Assembly: GCF_900461455.1 (NCBI RefSeq)
Contig: NZ_UGIA01000001.1
Coordinates: forward strand, 744,001-808,000
Direction: 5' to 3'
Length of the DNA: 64,000 bases
DNA from: Helicobacter acinonychis
Lineage (GTDB): Bacteria; Campylobacterota; Campylobacteria; Campylobacterales; Helicobacteraceae
In this document: positions 10,124 through 19,264 of the stretch, piece by piece
Layout: each line of letters opens with the position of its first letter
Position numbering within the stretch: position 1 is the stretch's first letter
The notes under the pieces: generated by a model
The model's database searches: none
What the model was told of the DNA's origin: nothing
What the model saw: the letters and a program-made list of their open reading frames with translations, nothing else
Translations under genes and position numbers: made by a program

Positions 10124-11053
10124 ATGCATGCGGATTTATTCAATCAAAACGCTAGCAAAAAAGATATTTTTTTGCACAATTTACGCTCTAGCAATGGGCG
10201 TTATAAACGCTACATAAAAGCCCCTTTAAGATATGGTGGGGGCAAGTCTTTAGCGGTAGGGTTAATAGTGGAATATATACCTAATAATGTGCGTAGGATT
10301 ATTAGCCCTTTTATAGGTGGGGGGAGCGTGGAAATTGCGTGCGCAACAGAATTAGGTTTAGAAGTATTAGGCTTTGATATTTTTGATATTTTAGTGAATT
10401 TTTATCAAGTGTTGCTCAAAGAGAAACAAGCTCTTTATGATAATTTGCTCTCTTTAGAACCTACGCAAGAAACTTATAATACTCTCAAACAAGAGTTAAA
10501 AGCCCACTATAAAAAAGAATGTGTTTTAAACCCTTTAATTTTGGCTAGAGATTATTATTTTAATTTTAATTTGAGCTATGGACCAGGATTTTTAGGGTGG
10601 ATGAGTAAAATTTATACTGATAAACAACGCTATCTAAACGCCCTTTTAAAAATTAAAGATTTTAACGCCCCTAGCTTAAAGGTGGAATGTTCTAGTTTTG
10701 AAGAAGTGTTGCTCGCTTACCCTAATGATTTTCTCTATCTTGACCCCCCTTATGTGTTAGAAAATTCTAAAATGTTTAAGGGGATTTATCCTATGCGTAA
10801 TTTTCCTATCCACCACAATGGCTTTAAACATGAAGTATTGGCTCAAATGCTAAAGAGGCATAAAGGACCATTTATTTTAAGTTATAATGACTGCGAATTC
10901 GTAAGGAATGCTTATAAGGATTTTAAGATTTTAGAGCCATCTTGGCAATACACTATGGGACAAGGCGAAACCAGAATGGGTAAAAATCGCTTAGAAAGAG
11001 GCGACAATAATCATGTTAAACAATCTCATGAATTATTAATTATCAAGGAGTAA
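10124..11053 (+). CDS. D12-class adenine-specific DNA methyltransferase (HP0481-like, M.FokI type)
   Basis: A 309-residue N6-adenine methyltransferase of the Dam/D12 class. The SAM-binding motif appears as LRYGGGKSLAV (about residues 35-45), the catalytic motif as LDPPY (Asp207-Pro-Pro-Tyr), and a second region as FIGGGSVEIAC. No restriction-enzyme partner is visible next to it, so it may act alone or with a distant partner. In 26695 the equivalent after typA is HP0481. Its 3' end lies ten bases before the left edge of the 1,577-bp direct repeat, so the following chromosome has been replaced. The reading frame appears complete through SHELLIIKE. The recognition sequence cannot be told from this. 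Confidence 0.85.
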   Translation: MHADLFNQNASKKDIFLHNLRSSNGRYKRYIKAPLRYGGGKSLAVGLIVEYIPNNVRRIISPFIGGGSVEIACATELGLEVLGFDIFDILVNFYQVLLKEKQALYDNLLSLEPTQETYNTLKQELKAHYKKECVLNPLILARDYYFNFNLSYGPGFLGWMSKIYTDKQRYLNALLKIKDFNAPSLKVECSSFEEVLLAYPNDFLYLDPPYVLENSKMFKGIYPMRNFPIHHNGFKHEVLAQMLKRHKGPFILSYNDCEFVRNAYKDFKILEPSWQYTMGQGETRMGKNRLERGDNNHVKQSHELLIIKE

Positions 11054-11728
11054 AAATGCATATAGATGGTTGTCTAATTCGTTGTTATTTGTGCCCAGAG
11101 GCATTAAAAAGATTTCATTATTTTTTAATGAAAGTTGTTTCAAAAGGCTTTTAATTTCTGTGATAGATTGCACGGCGTTTTTGCTGTCCAAAACAAATTT
11201 AAAATGCACGCTTTTAGCGTTATCTAAAATGTTTTGTAGGGCTTTAAGATTAATCCGTTTGTTTTCTTTTTCTAAAGAAAGAGAGAGTTTGACGCTTAAG
11301 GTGAAATGCAATTCTTTTAAAATAGAGCTAAATTCAAAAAAAATAGAGCCGTTACTCTCCACAAATAAAGGGATTTTTTTGCGATGGAAATGCTCTAAAA
11401 CGCTGGTTAAAATAGGGTTATTAAAATATAAGCTTGGCTCCCCGCCTGTGAGAATGAAATCAAAATTCTTGTGATTGGGGGTTAAATGGACTAATCGCTC
11501 AATCAGTGGCTTAGGCTCATTATAATAATCCCAAGATTTTTTAAATTTAGGGTGCACCGCATACAAACTATCACAACCTATTAAAATTTCATCATTGAAT
11601 AAGGTTTTGCAACCAAATCCCTTACAAGAAAGGTTACACCCCCCCAAACGCAAAAAAAGACTGGGCTTGCCTATCCTTTGGCCTTCACCTTGTAAGGAAA
11701 AAAAGCTCTCAACGACTGGGAGTTTCAT
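11036..11728 (-). pseudogene. queE: queE copy 1, truncated at its 3' end
   Basis: The first 222 or so residues are identical to the full-length queE at 15520-16275, but the repeat ends at 11063. After NNELDNHL the frame runs into foreign sequence at the end of the methyltransferase gene (YAFLLLDN, then stop), replacing the final 29 residues. The radical-SAM cysteines are retained, but the lost C-terminus is part of the QueE fold. Activity is doubtful, and an intact copy exists 4.5 kb away. It overlaps the 3' end of the methyltransferase gene on the opposite strand by 18 bases. Confidence 0.88.
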
Positions 11729-12331
11729 TTAAGGGATTTGGTGTAAGGGTTTAGCGTGAAAAAAGCATTTTTCTTCATCGCTAATGATTTTATTAAAAAA
11801 GTCCTTGTCTTGCCACAAGCTTTGAATGCCTTGTGAAAAAGAGACGCAATTTTGATGCACTAAAGTTTTAAAGTGGGGGTTTTCTAAATCTTTTAAAAAG
11901 CTTTCAGCGTAGCCGTTTTTCGTCTCATGCACGCGCACGCTAGAGACTTTTAACTCCCCTTCATGATTAGAAAAAACGCTTTTTTGTAAAATGCGTGAAA
12001 GGTAGTATAAAAACATAAGAGCGTAACTCTCTGCACTCAAATTAAACGAGCATTTCACATAACGCACGCAATGATTTTCTATAAAACGCTGGAATTCAAT
12101 ACTTTCTTTATCCCAAAAATGATGGGCATGATCAAAGGAGTCTATAAAGGTTTGCATTTCTTGTTGCATCAATCCAAAATCTAGTGCCATGTTCGCATGA
12201 TCTAAGCGGTTAGTTTCAATAAAGACTTCCACTTCATAATTATGCCCATGGATATTTTGAGCGCATTTTAAAGAGGAACAATTACGCACCACATGGCTAG
12301 CGCAAAATTTATACAATCGCCTGATAATCAT
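11729..12331 (-). CDS. queD: 6-carboxytetrahydropterin synthase QueD, copy 1 (duplicate)
   Basis: A full-length 200-residue duplicate, identical in protein sequence to the queD at 16276-16878. Zinc-binding and catalytic residues are present: His13 and His28/His30 in the NIHGHNYEVEV segment, Cys23, and a later DHAHHF segment. The enzyme would convert dihydroneopterin triphosphate to 6-carboxytetrahydropterin for queuosine synthesis. Its upstream neighbour here is only a fragment of the lipoprotein gene, itself cut off at 12639. The normal operon promoter is therefore missing, and expression, if any, would depend on new upstream sequence. Confidence 0.85.
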   Translation of the reverse strand: MIIRRLYKFCASHVVRNCSSLKCAQNIHGHNYEVEVFIETNRLDHANMALDFGLMQQEMQTFIDSFDHAHHFWDKESIEFQRFIENHCVRYVKCSFNLSAESYALMFLYYLSRILQKSVFSNHEGELKVSSVRVHETKNGYAESFLKDLENPHFKTLVHQNCVSFSQGIQSLWQDKDFFNKIISDEEKCFFHAKPLHQIP

Positions 12332-12334
12332 TGT

Positions 12335-12639
12335 TCATTGCTTATAACATGGCTGATAAAGAGGTAACCTTAAGTTGTAGTAGTAGCGTTCAGGGCGGTT
12401 GAAATCAATGCGTTTGATCGTGCTTCTAATCAAATCCCTATAAAGCATTTGATAGCCGCAAGTCCTCCCACTCACGCTCCCATCTACATACAAAACCCGT
12501 TTTTGCAACACCACATCATACCAGTCCAAAATAAAATGCGAATTCGCGCTCATCAAAATTTGCTCGCTAAAGCCATTAATAGCGTAATAATCTGTAGGGG
12601 TTTGGGAGCAATAAAACTGCCCCCCAAGAAAATAACAAG
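12335..12639 (-). pseudogene. 3' fragment of a lipoprotein gene (copy 1)
   Basis: The last 101 codons are identical to the C-terminus of the lipoprotein gene at 16882-17541. The N-terminal signal and lipobox are missing because the direct repeat ends at 12639. A 73-residue open frame starting at an internal ATG (12556) could be read but would lack an export signal. It marks the right-hand rearrangement boundary of the displaced repeat. Confidence 0.88.
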
Positions 12640-12730
12640 ACTAACGCACATTTACTCTAGGTTAATGCTTGTATCCTAGTATTTTTTTTGCAATGACAAC
12701 ATTGCGATAAAAATATTCAAAGGAGTTTCC

Positions 12731-13735
12731 ATGGGAAGCATTGGTAGTATAGGTAAGCCCATTGAGGGTTTTTTGGTCGCAGCCATCCAGTTTCCTGTCC
12801 CCATTGTCAATAGCAAAAAGGACATTGAAAACAATGTGCAGAGCATTATTAGAACTCTACACGCCACAAAAGCGGGTTATCCGGGCGTGGAGCTCATTAT
12901 CTTCCCTGAATACAGCACACAGGGACTAAACACGGCTAAGTGGTTGAGCGAGGAGTTTTTGCTAGATGTGGGTGGCAAGGAGACGGAGGCGTATGCACAG
13001 GCATGCAAGGAGGCTAAGGTTTATGGCGTATTTTCCATCATGGAAAGAAATCCCGATCCTAACAAAAACCCCTACAACACGGCTATCATCATCAATCCTA
13101 AAGGCGAAATCATTTTGCATTACCGCAAACTCTTCCCTTGGAACCCTATTGAACCTTGGTATCCTGGGGACAAGGGCATGCCCGTGTGTGATGGACCTGG
13201 GGGCTCTAAGCTAGCCGTGTGTATCTGCCATGATGGGATGATTCCGGAGTTAGCCAGGGAAGCGGCTTACAAAGGATGTAATGTCTACATCCGTATCTCA
13301 GGCTACAGCACGCAAGTTAACGATCAATGGATTTTAACCAACCGCTCCAATGCTTGGCATAATTTGATGTATACCGTGAGTGTGAATTTAGCCGGTTATG
13401 ACAATGTTTTCTACTACTTTGGGGAGGGGCAGATCTGTAACTTTGATGGCACGACCCTAGTTCAGGGCCACCGCAACCCTTGGGAAATCGTAACCGGTGA
13501 GATTTATCCTAAGATGGCTGACAACGCGCGGCTTAGTTGGGGGCTAGAAAACAACATCTACAACCTAGGACACCGCGGTTATGTAGCTAAGCCCGGTGGC
13601 GAGCCCGATGCAGGTTTGACTTACATCAAGGACTTGGCCGCTAGCAAATACAAGTTGCCATGGGAAGATCACATGCAAATCAAAGATGGCTCGATTTATG
13701 GCTATCCTACCAGTGGTGGGCGTTTTGGCAAGTAG
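12731..13735 (+). CDS. amiF: Formamidase AmiF
   Basis: AmiF hydrolyses formamide to formate and ammonia, a nitrogen and acid-resistance function in H. pylori. The 334-residue protein has the nitrilase-superfamily triad at the positions known for AmiF: Glu60 (IIFPE), Lys133 (YRK) and Cys166 (VCICHDG). The start ATG follows AAAGGAG by a good spacing. In strain 26695 amiF (HP1238) lies far from the queuosine genes, whereas here it sits between two copies of the queE-queD repeat. Its coding sequence looks visibly more GC-rich than the neighbours, as seen by eye. It appears intact and potentially functional. Confidence 0.95.
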   Translation: MGSIGSIGKPIEGFLVAAIQFPVPIVNSKKDIENNVQSIIRTLHATKAGYPGVELIIFPEYSTQGLNTAKWLSEEFLLDVGGKETEAYAQACKEAKVYGVFSIMERNPDPNKNPYNTAIIINPKGEIILHYRKLFPWNPIEPWYPGDKGMPVCDGPGGSKLAVCICHDGMIPELAREAAYKGCNVYIRISGYSTQVNDQWILTNRSNAWHNLMYTVSVNLAGYDNVFYYFGEGQICNFDGTTLVQGHRNPWEIVTGEIYPKMADNARLSWGLENNIYNLGHRGYVAKPGGEPDAGLTYIKDLAASKYKLPWEDHMQIKDGSIYGYPTSGGRFGK

Positions 13736-13763
13736 GTTTTAAAATTAAGGAGGTGGGGGCTCC

Positions 13764-13898
13764 GAAGTATGGCTCAAAGAAGAAAAAGATGAGCGAGCCA
13801 TAGAAGAGTATAAAAAAAGAAATTATATTGACCCTACCCCAAAATTAGAATAGGAAAATATAGAGGAATTTCGCAAAAGAAGAGAAGACGCTATTTAA
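13764..13898 (+). pseudogene. Remnant of an unknown small charged-protein gene
   Basis: Just after amiF a frame reads EVWLKEEKDERAIEEYKKRN, then YIDPTPKLE, an in-frame TAG, and ENIEEFRKRREDAI before a TAA. The sense on both sides of the TAG is similar (acidic and basic helical residues), suggesting one decayed gene. No start codon is clear, and I do not recognise the family. It could be a fragment carried along with the rearrangement. Confidence 0.4.
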
Positions 13899-14126
13899 AA
13901 GATTAAAGGAAGTATTCTTATCTCAGTCTTAATAAGGGTTTTTAGCGCTTGTTGTAGGTATTTAGCGTTGGTGGGTTTTGGTTATGGTAAAATTCTTAAA
14001 AAGCATTTTTAAAGTTTTGTTGTAAAACGCTTAAAGGGGATAGAGAGCATCTAATTCCCCTAACCCAAGAAAACCGCCTTTTTTAAGAGATCATCTCTTG
14101 ATAAAATCAAGCTCAAATTTTAGCGT

Positions 14127-14714
14127 TTAGAATATCCACCCATAGTTAAAGAATACCTTAAAGCGGCTGCTCCCTTCCTTAAAAACAAAAGAGTTGGTGC
14201 GATCGCCATTGGTAGCGGCAAATTTAGTCTTATTTTGGATCAAAGGGATACGCCCACAGAAAATTGAGAGTACTTATAGCGGTAATTAAATCCGCTCGCT
14301 GCATCCAAATTACCCACCCCTTTGTATTTTTTCAACACATAATAAAAACTAATCTCAACAGTGTTTAAATTATAAGGCAGAAAGTTTTCTGTATTCAAAT
14401 TCCCATTAGATACAAACGCGCTAATAGGGTTTTTAGTGGAAAATTTTAATTTTGAAATCGCTTCAGCGGTAGTGAATAAGTTAGCCGCTCCTTTTAAAAT
14501 GGTGTCTTTAGGCAGATAGCTGTAGGTTTTAGTCGTATTTTTTGCTGTATACTTGGTTGTGTTTCTAGTGCCGTTTTCAAGCACAGTGGCGATCTTTTCT
14601 TGTGTTTGCACGCCTTCTAATAATCCGGTTTCAAACTCCGCTTCTATAAAAAATCCGTCTTTTTGGTGGGCCTCTAAGGCGCTGAATATAAAAATGAAGA
14701 GCATATTTTTTCAT
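14127..14714 (-). pseudogene. Broken outer-membrane protein gene (Hop/Hor-like)
   Basis: An ATG at 14714 with an upstream AAGGATA ribosome site begins MKK, but an A6 tract right after it throws the frame off. The frame of the rest (LFIFIFSALEA, then HQKDGFFIEAEFETGLL) matches the signal end and mature start of Hop/Hor proteins. A second frameshift near 14242 moves the C-terminal part into another frame, where it reads IPLIQNKTKFAATNGDRTN and ends RFKVFFNYGWIF, a classic Helicobacter barrel terminus. Repaired, the product would be about 195 residues, smaller than most Hops, so it could be a Hor protein or an internally deleted Hop. The A tract at the signal sequence could act as a slippage switch, but the second lesion makes it a pseudogene. 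Confidence 0.75.
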
Positions 14715-14929
14715 GCCTATCCTTTTTTAACTTATACTATTCTTAATTATACCATTTAAGGGGGATGCTGTTTTTTTTTGAAATTTAAAGTTTTAAAAGG
14801 GCTTATTATTTCATAATTGAAACAAATTTTTAAAAACGAGCGTTTGTTTTAAGACTTATTTACTTTTAATTGATCGGTGTTTATCAAAGTGCAATATTTG
14901 AAATAAGGTATGCATGATTGATGCACCAA

Positions 14930-15415
14930 TTAAGACAAAATCTTTTCCATAAAAATCGTAGGAAAAATTAAAGTCTCTTTGCCCAATTTCACCGCACAAT
15001 CCTCTTCTTTGACTTGCAAAAAACCTAGCTTTTGATAGAGGTTGCATGCCTTGATCTGGCTCTTGCTCACATGAAGAGAGATTTTAGTATAGCCCTTAAT
15101 AGAAGCGTATCGCTCCACGCTTTCATAGAGTTTTTTACCAAGCCCTTTAGATTGATAAGTGGTGTCAATGTGGAATTTACACAACTCTGCTTCTTTTTTA
15201 TTGGCATGATTAAGCCCACAAATCCCAATGAGCTTCCCATTATCTCTCATTTCAAAAAATTCCCCACCATGTTCGTGCAATTTTTGAACAAACTCGCTAA
15301 TGCTAGGCAAAAGATCCAATCGTTGGATAAACCCTAAAGGGTTATCAGCGATGCGTTTGGCATAAAAATCTTCTAATTCACTAAGATATTGGGGCGAAAA
15401 AACTTTGATGGTCAT
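14930..15415 (-). CDS. GNAT-family N-acetyltransferase (HP0935-like)
   Basis: A 161-residue protein of the GNAT superfamily, which transfers an acetyl group from acetyl-CoA to an amine. The acetyl-CoA-binding motif A is visible as YQSKGLGKKLYESVERYA (about residues 91-108), preceded by a strand with GKLIGICGLNHANKKEAEL and followed by the motif B NLYQKLGF segment. Substrate is unknown. The start has a TAGGAAA ribosome site. It is located upstream of queE on the same strand, as HP0935 is next to HP0934 in 26695, which supports the right repeat copy as the native one. Confidence 0.8.
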   Translation of the reverse strand: MTIKVFSPQYLSELEDFYAKRIADNPLGFIQRLDLLPSISEFVQKLHEHGGEFFEMRDNGKLIGICGLNHANKKEAELCKFHIDTTYQSKGLGKKLYESVERYASIKGYTKISLHVSKSQIKACNLYQKLGFLQVKEEDCAVKLGKETLIFPTIFMEKILS

Positions 15416-15519
15416 GATTTCCTAACTTTAGAGATAAAATAACTCAATCTTTCAATGAGTGCAATGATAACAATTTTTAGCTTAAAGTAATAACGCTATC
15501 TTGTATTATTATAAGTCTT

Positions 15520-16275
15520 TTAAAACCCTTTCTTGTTATCCCACAAGCGGATATGAAGCCTATCGCTCAGCCTGAAGCCATGCTCTATGGCTAGGGGGGC
15601 TATGATTTTTAGATGGTTGTCTAATTCGTTGTTATTTGTGCCCAGAGGCATTAAAAAGATTTCATTATTTTTTAATGAAAGTTGTTTCAAAAGGCTTTTA
15701 ATTTCTGTGATAGATTGCACGGCGTTTTTGCTGTCCAAAACAAATTTAAAATGCACGCTTTTAGCGTTATCTAAAATGTTTTGTAGGGCTTTAAGATTAA
15801 TCCGTTTGTTTTCTTTTTCTAAAGAAAGAGAGAGTTTGACGCTTAAGGTGAAATGCAATTCTTTTAAAATAGAGCTAAATTCAAAAAAAATAGAGCCGTT
15901 ACTCTCCACAAATAAAGGGATTTTTTTGCGATGGAAATGCTCTAAAACGCTGGTTAAAATAGGGTTATTAAAATATAAGCTTGGCTCCCCGCCTGTGAGA
16001 ATGAAATCAAAATTCTTGTGATTGGGGGTTAAATGGACTAATCGCTCAATCAGTGGCTTAGGCTCATTATAATAATCCCAAGATTTTTTAAATTTAGGGT
16101 GCACCGCATACAAACTATCACAACCTATTAAAATTTCATCATTGAATAAGGTTTTGCAACCAAATCCCTTACAAGAAAGGTTACACCCCCCCAAACGCAA
16201 AAAAAGACTGGGCTTGCCTATCCTTTGGCCTTCACCTTGTAAGGAAAAAAAGCTCTCAACGACTGGGAGTTTCAT
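15520..16275 (-). CDS. queE: 7-carboxy-7-deazaguanine synthase QueE (full-length copy)
   Basis: A radical-SAM enzyme that rearranges 6-carboxytetrahydropterin to 7-carboxy-7-deazaguanine for queuosine biosynthesis. It has 251 residues. The iron-sulfur motif is unusual: Cys31-x3-Cys35 in GGCNLSCKGFGC, followed by Cys40 and a later Cys52 in IGCDSLYAV, which resembles the normal third-cysteine context (CDT-Y). This suggests an insertion in the cluster loop. Substrate motifs SLQGEG and TGGEPSLY are present. The ATG directly follows the queD stop (TAA-ATG). Equivalent to HP0934. Confidence 0.93.
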   Translation of the reverse strand: MKLPVVESFFSLQGEGQRIGKPSLFLRLGGCNLSCKGFGCKTLFNDEILIGCDSLYAVHPKFKKSWDYYNEPKPLIERLVHLTPNHKNFDFILTGGEPSLYFNNPILTSVLEHFHRKKIPLFVESNGSIFFEFSSILKELHFTLSVKLSLSLEKENKRINLKALQNILDNAKSVHFKFVLDSKNAVQSITEIKSLLKQLSLKNNEIFLMPLGTNNNELDNHLKIIAPLAIEHGFRLSDRLHIRLWDNKKGF

Positions 16276-17186
16276 TTAAGGGATTTGGTGTAAGGGTTTA
16301 GCGTGAAAAAAGCATTTTTCTTCATCGCTAATGATTTTATTAAAAAAGTCCTTGTCTTGCCACAAGCTTTGAATGCCTTGTGAAAAAGAGACGCAATTTT
16401 GATGCACTAAAGTTTTAAAGTGGGGGTTTTCTAAATCTTTTAAAAAGCTTTCAGCGTAGCCGTTTTTCGTCTCATGCACGCGCACGCTAGAGACTTTTAA
16501 CTCCCCTTCATGATTAGAAAAAACGCTTTTTTGTAAAATGCGTGAAAGGTAGTATAAAAACATAAGAGCGTAACTCTCTGCACTCAAATTAAACGAGCAT
16601 TTCACATAACGCACGCAATGATTTTCTATAAAACGCTGGAATTCAATACTTTCTTTATCCCAAAAATGATGGGCATGATCAAAGGAGTCTATAAAGGTTT
16701 GCATTTCTTGTTGCATCAATCCAAAATCTAGTGCCATGTTCGCATGATCTAAGCGGTTAGTTTCAATAAAGACTTCCACTTCATAATTATGCCCATGGAT
16801 ATTTTGAGCGCATTTTAAAGAGGAACAATTACGCACCACATGGCTAGCGCAAAATTTATACAATCGCCTGATAATCATTGTTCATTGCTTATAACATGGC
16901 TGATAAAGAGGTAACCTTAAGTTGTAGTAGTAGCGTTCAGGGCGGTTGAAATCAATGCGTTTGATCGTGCTTCTAATCAAATCCCTATAAAGCATTTGAT
17001 AGCCGCAAGTCCTCCCACTCACGCTCCCATCTACATACAAAACCCGTTTTTGCAACACCACATCATACCAGTCCAAAATAAAATGCGAATTCGCGCTCAT
17101 CAAAATTTGCTCGCTAAAGCCATTAATAGCGTAATAATCTGTAGGGGTTTGGGAGCAATAAAACTGCCCCCCAAGAAAATAACAAG
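15610..17186. repeat. 1,577-bp direct repeat, right (native) copy
   Basis: Same-orientation partner of 11063-12639. Here the sequence continues smoothly into complete queE and lipoprotein genes on either side, so this is the original location. Confidence 0.95.
16276..16878 (-). CDS. queD: 6-carboxytetrahydropterin synthase QueD (native copy)
   Basis: A 200-residue member of the PTPS/QueD family. Zinc ligands are His13 (ASH) and His28/His30 (HGH). Cys23, five residues before the HGH, corresponds to the catalytic cysteine, and a DHAHHF segment follows. It converts 7,8-dihydroneopterin triphosphate to 6-carboxytetrahydropterin, the QueE substrate. FolE, which makes the dihydroneopterin triphosphate, is in the same gene string, and queE follows without any gap. 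Compared with E. coli QueD (about 120 residues) the Helicobacter protein is longer, which is usual for this group. Equivalent to HP0933. Confidence 0.93.
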   Translation of the reverse strand: MIIRRLYKFCASHVVRNCSSLKCAQNIHGHNYEVEVFIETNRLDHANMALDFGLMQQEMQTFIDSFDHAHHFWDKESIEFQRFIENHCVRYVKCSFNLSAESYALMFLYYLSRILQKSVFSNHEGELKVSSVRVHETKNGYAESFLKDLENPHFKTLVHQNCVSFSQGIQSLWQDKDFFNKIISDEEKCFFHAKPLHQIP

Positions 17187-17541
17187 GTTGATTGACTTGA
17201 TCGATTAACTGGTAATTGTATTGATAAAACGGCACAGCCGAGATATTACGAACAATGCGTGCATAGATCACATTTTTTGCTTTATCTAATGGGAACTCCG
17301 CTTGCGTGAATACATTATAAAAGCCTAATTTTTGCAATTCATAAACAATCACATTGATATAATAAGAAGTCATCGCGTCGCTTCTGTCATAAGCCACCAC
17401 GATCGTGGAATTATAATTAAACAAATAATCCCCTGTCACTTCTGAATAATACCCCATATGCAAGCGGTACTCACACGCACTAAAGAAAAAAAGAACCCCA
17501 ACAAGTAGCCCTAAAAAAGTCAAGCGGTAATTTTTACTCAC
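16882..17541 (-). CDS. Putative lipoprotein of unknown function
   Basis: A 219-residue protein with a lipoprotein signal (hydrophobic [14 protein letters not shown], lipidated Cys23). The mature part is tyrosine-rich ([28 protein letters not shown]) and has a few cysteines ([12 protein letters not shown]). No catalytic motif is recognised. Its ATG overlaps the surE stop by four bases and its stop lies three bases before queD, so it is in the recR-to-queE string. It is conserved at this position in H. pylori (HP0931/HP0932 area). The periplasmic or outer-membrane location is inferred from the lipobox. Confidence 0.8.
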
Positions 17542-18341
17542 TTTAACATTCCCCTATGCCAAGATTCCAAGCTTTTCAAATCACTATAACTCGTTAAATC
17601 CAAATTTAAAGGCGTGATAGAGACATGATTTGAAACAACAGCGTCAAAATCAGAGAATCTTTCTTCATTTTCACGCTTTTGCCATTCTAAAGGGTGTAAT
17701 CCTAGCCAAAAATAGCTTTCATTTTTAGGGTCTGTGCGCCTATGCACTTCTTTTTTATACACTCTATAGCCTTTAGGGGTGATGCATTCACCCTTATATT
17801 CTTGTAAGGAGCAATTAGGGATATTCACATTTAAGAGTTTGCGTCCTTTTAAAGGATAGCCTTTGGTGAAAATGTTTTGGACTAGATCTTGGATAATCTT
17901 TTGAGCTAGATCAAAACTTAAGGGAGTGTTTTTATTTTTGTTAGAAAGGATTTGAGAAATCGCAATGGAAGGCACGCCTTGGATAGTGCCTTCAATCGCT
18001 CCGGCTACCGTTCCAGAATAAATCGTGTCTTCGCCCATGTTAGATCCAAGATTGATCCCTGAAATCACTAAATCAAAAGAGACATGTTTAAACAGCTCAT
18101 TGATAGCCAAATACACGCAATCGCTTGGCGTGCCATCATCAATCCTATAATGCCTACCTTCTTTGCCCTTAATTTTCTCGGCTCTTAAAGGCGTGGTGAT
18201 AGTGATGCATTGCGAACATGCACTTTTTTCATGCTTGGGGGCGACCACATAAATTTCTGCCATCTTCTCTAGGGCTTGTTCTAAAGCTTTAATGCCTTTT
18301 GCATGATAGCCATCATCGTTAGTGAGTAAAATTTTTTTCAT
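17538..18341 (-). CDS. surE: 5'/3'-nucleotidase SurE
   Basis: SurE dephosphorylates nucleoside monophosphates and helps stationary-phase survival. The 267-residue protein shows the metal-binding [11 protein letters not shown] at the N-terminus (Asp9, Asp10), the [20 protein letters not shown] loop and the PSDCV segment. A four-base overlap with ispA upstream and another with the lipoprotein downstream indicates translational coupling. Equivalent to HP0930. Intact. Confidence 0.95.
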
Positions 18342-19249
18342 GTTTTGCCTTTAAATAGAGTGTTTAACAATATGTTCAAATTTTCTTTCAACAAAATATG
18401 AGTGGGTTTTAATGCATTCAAATCGTTTAAAATCTCTGTTTTTAAAGTTTGAGCGTAATCGCTTGCTTTTTCTAGCCCCAATAAATTCACAAAGCTGTTT
18501 TTAGCGCTATCTAAATGAGTGGTTTTACCGCTTTCTTTTTCATCTTGTGTAACATCTATAATATCATCTAACACTTGAAAGCAAAGACCTATTTTTAAAC
18601 CAAAATCTTGAAGCCACTTGGAAAGCTCTTCATCTTTATTACCGCTGGCAACAAGCCCCATGATCAAGCTTGCACTAACCAATTTAGCAGTTTTATGCTC
18701 GTGTAAGAAAGTGAGTTGCTCTAAATTTAAGGGCGTGTTTTCAAAATAGCAATCCAAAGCTTGCCCTAAGATCATGCCTTTAATCCCCCCATTAGTGCTT
18801 AAGATTTTGACCAACTCCACAATAATGTGACTTTCTAATGAAGCGTTTGAGAGCAATTCAAAAGAGTAAGTGTTGAGCGCATCGCCTATTAAAACGGCTG
18901 AAGTTTCATTGTATTTAGCGTGTAAAGTGGGGTGGTTTCTTCTTAAAGCGGCATTATCCATGCAAGGTAAATCGTCATGGATAAGCGAATAAGTGTGCAA
19001 GCATTCAATACTTAAAGCGATTTTAAAATATTCTGTTTGTTGGTTTAAATAATCTTTTTTACCCACTAAAGCACAAAGCACGGCTAAAAAAAGCTTGGGG
19101 CGAAACCTTTTGCCTCCATTAAGCACCATTTCAAAAAAGGCTTTTTCCAAATAAGGGTGGAAGCTTTCAAGGTGTAGACGATGGTTTTTTAAAAAGCTTT
19201 CAAAACGCTCGCACTCGTTATAATAAAAGGATAAATTAGGGTTATTCAT
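18338..19249 (-). CDS. ispA: Farnesyl diphosphate synthase (geranyltranstransferase) IspA
   Basis: A trans-prenyltransferase of 303 residues that condenses IPP with DMAPP and GPP to farnesyl diphosphate, the precursor for quinone and undecaprenyl chains. The first aspartate-rich motif is HDDLPCMD (Asp92 to Asp98, a DDx4D bacterial type), and the second is LDDIIDVT near residue 230. GGKRFRP near residue 46 binds IPP. Overlaps surE by four bases. Equivalent to HP0929. Pathway partner IspDF is also encoded in this window, far away. Confidence 0.94.
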
Positions 19250-19264
19250 GCATAGAATTATAGC

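Larger units (their letters stand above)
11063..12639. repeat. 1,577-bp direct repeat, left copy
   Basis: The block is repeated in the same orientation at 15610-17186 with a constant offset of 4,547 bases and no visible insertions or deletions. It covers a 3'-truncated queE, a complete queD and the last third of a lipoprotein gene. Homology starts at TAGATGGTTGTC and stops after AATAACAAG. Both ends cut through genes, so this copy is the displaced one and the right copy is in the native context. Confidence 0.95.

Noticed and set aside
12676-12867. 63-residue minus-strand frame over the amiF start
   Set aside because: Hydrophobic, methionine-rich translation produced by the antisense of amiF; no start signals.
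14856-15047. 63-residue minus-strand frame overlapping the acetyltransferase
   Set aside because: It covers the acetyltransferase 3' end in another frame, with no ribosome site and no recognisable sequence.
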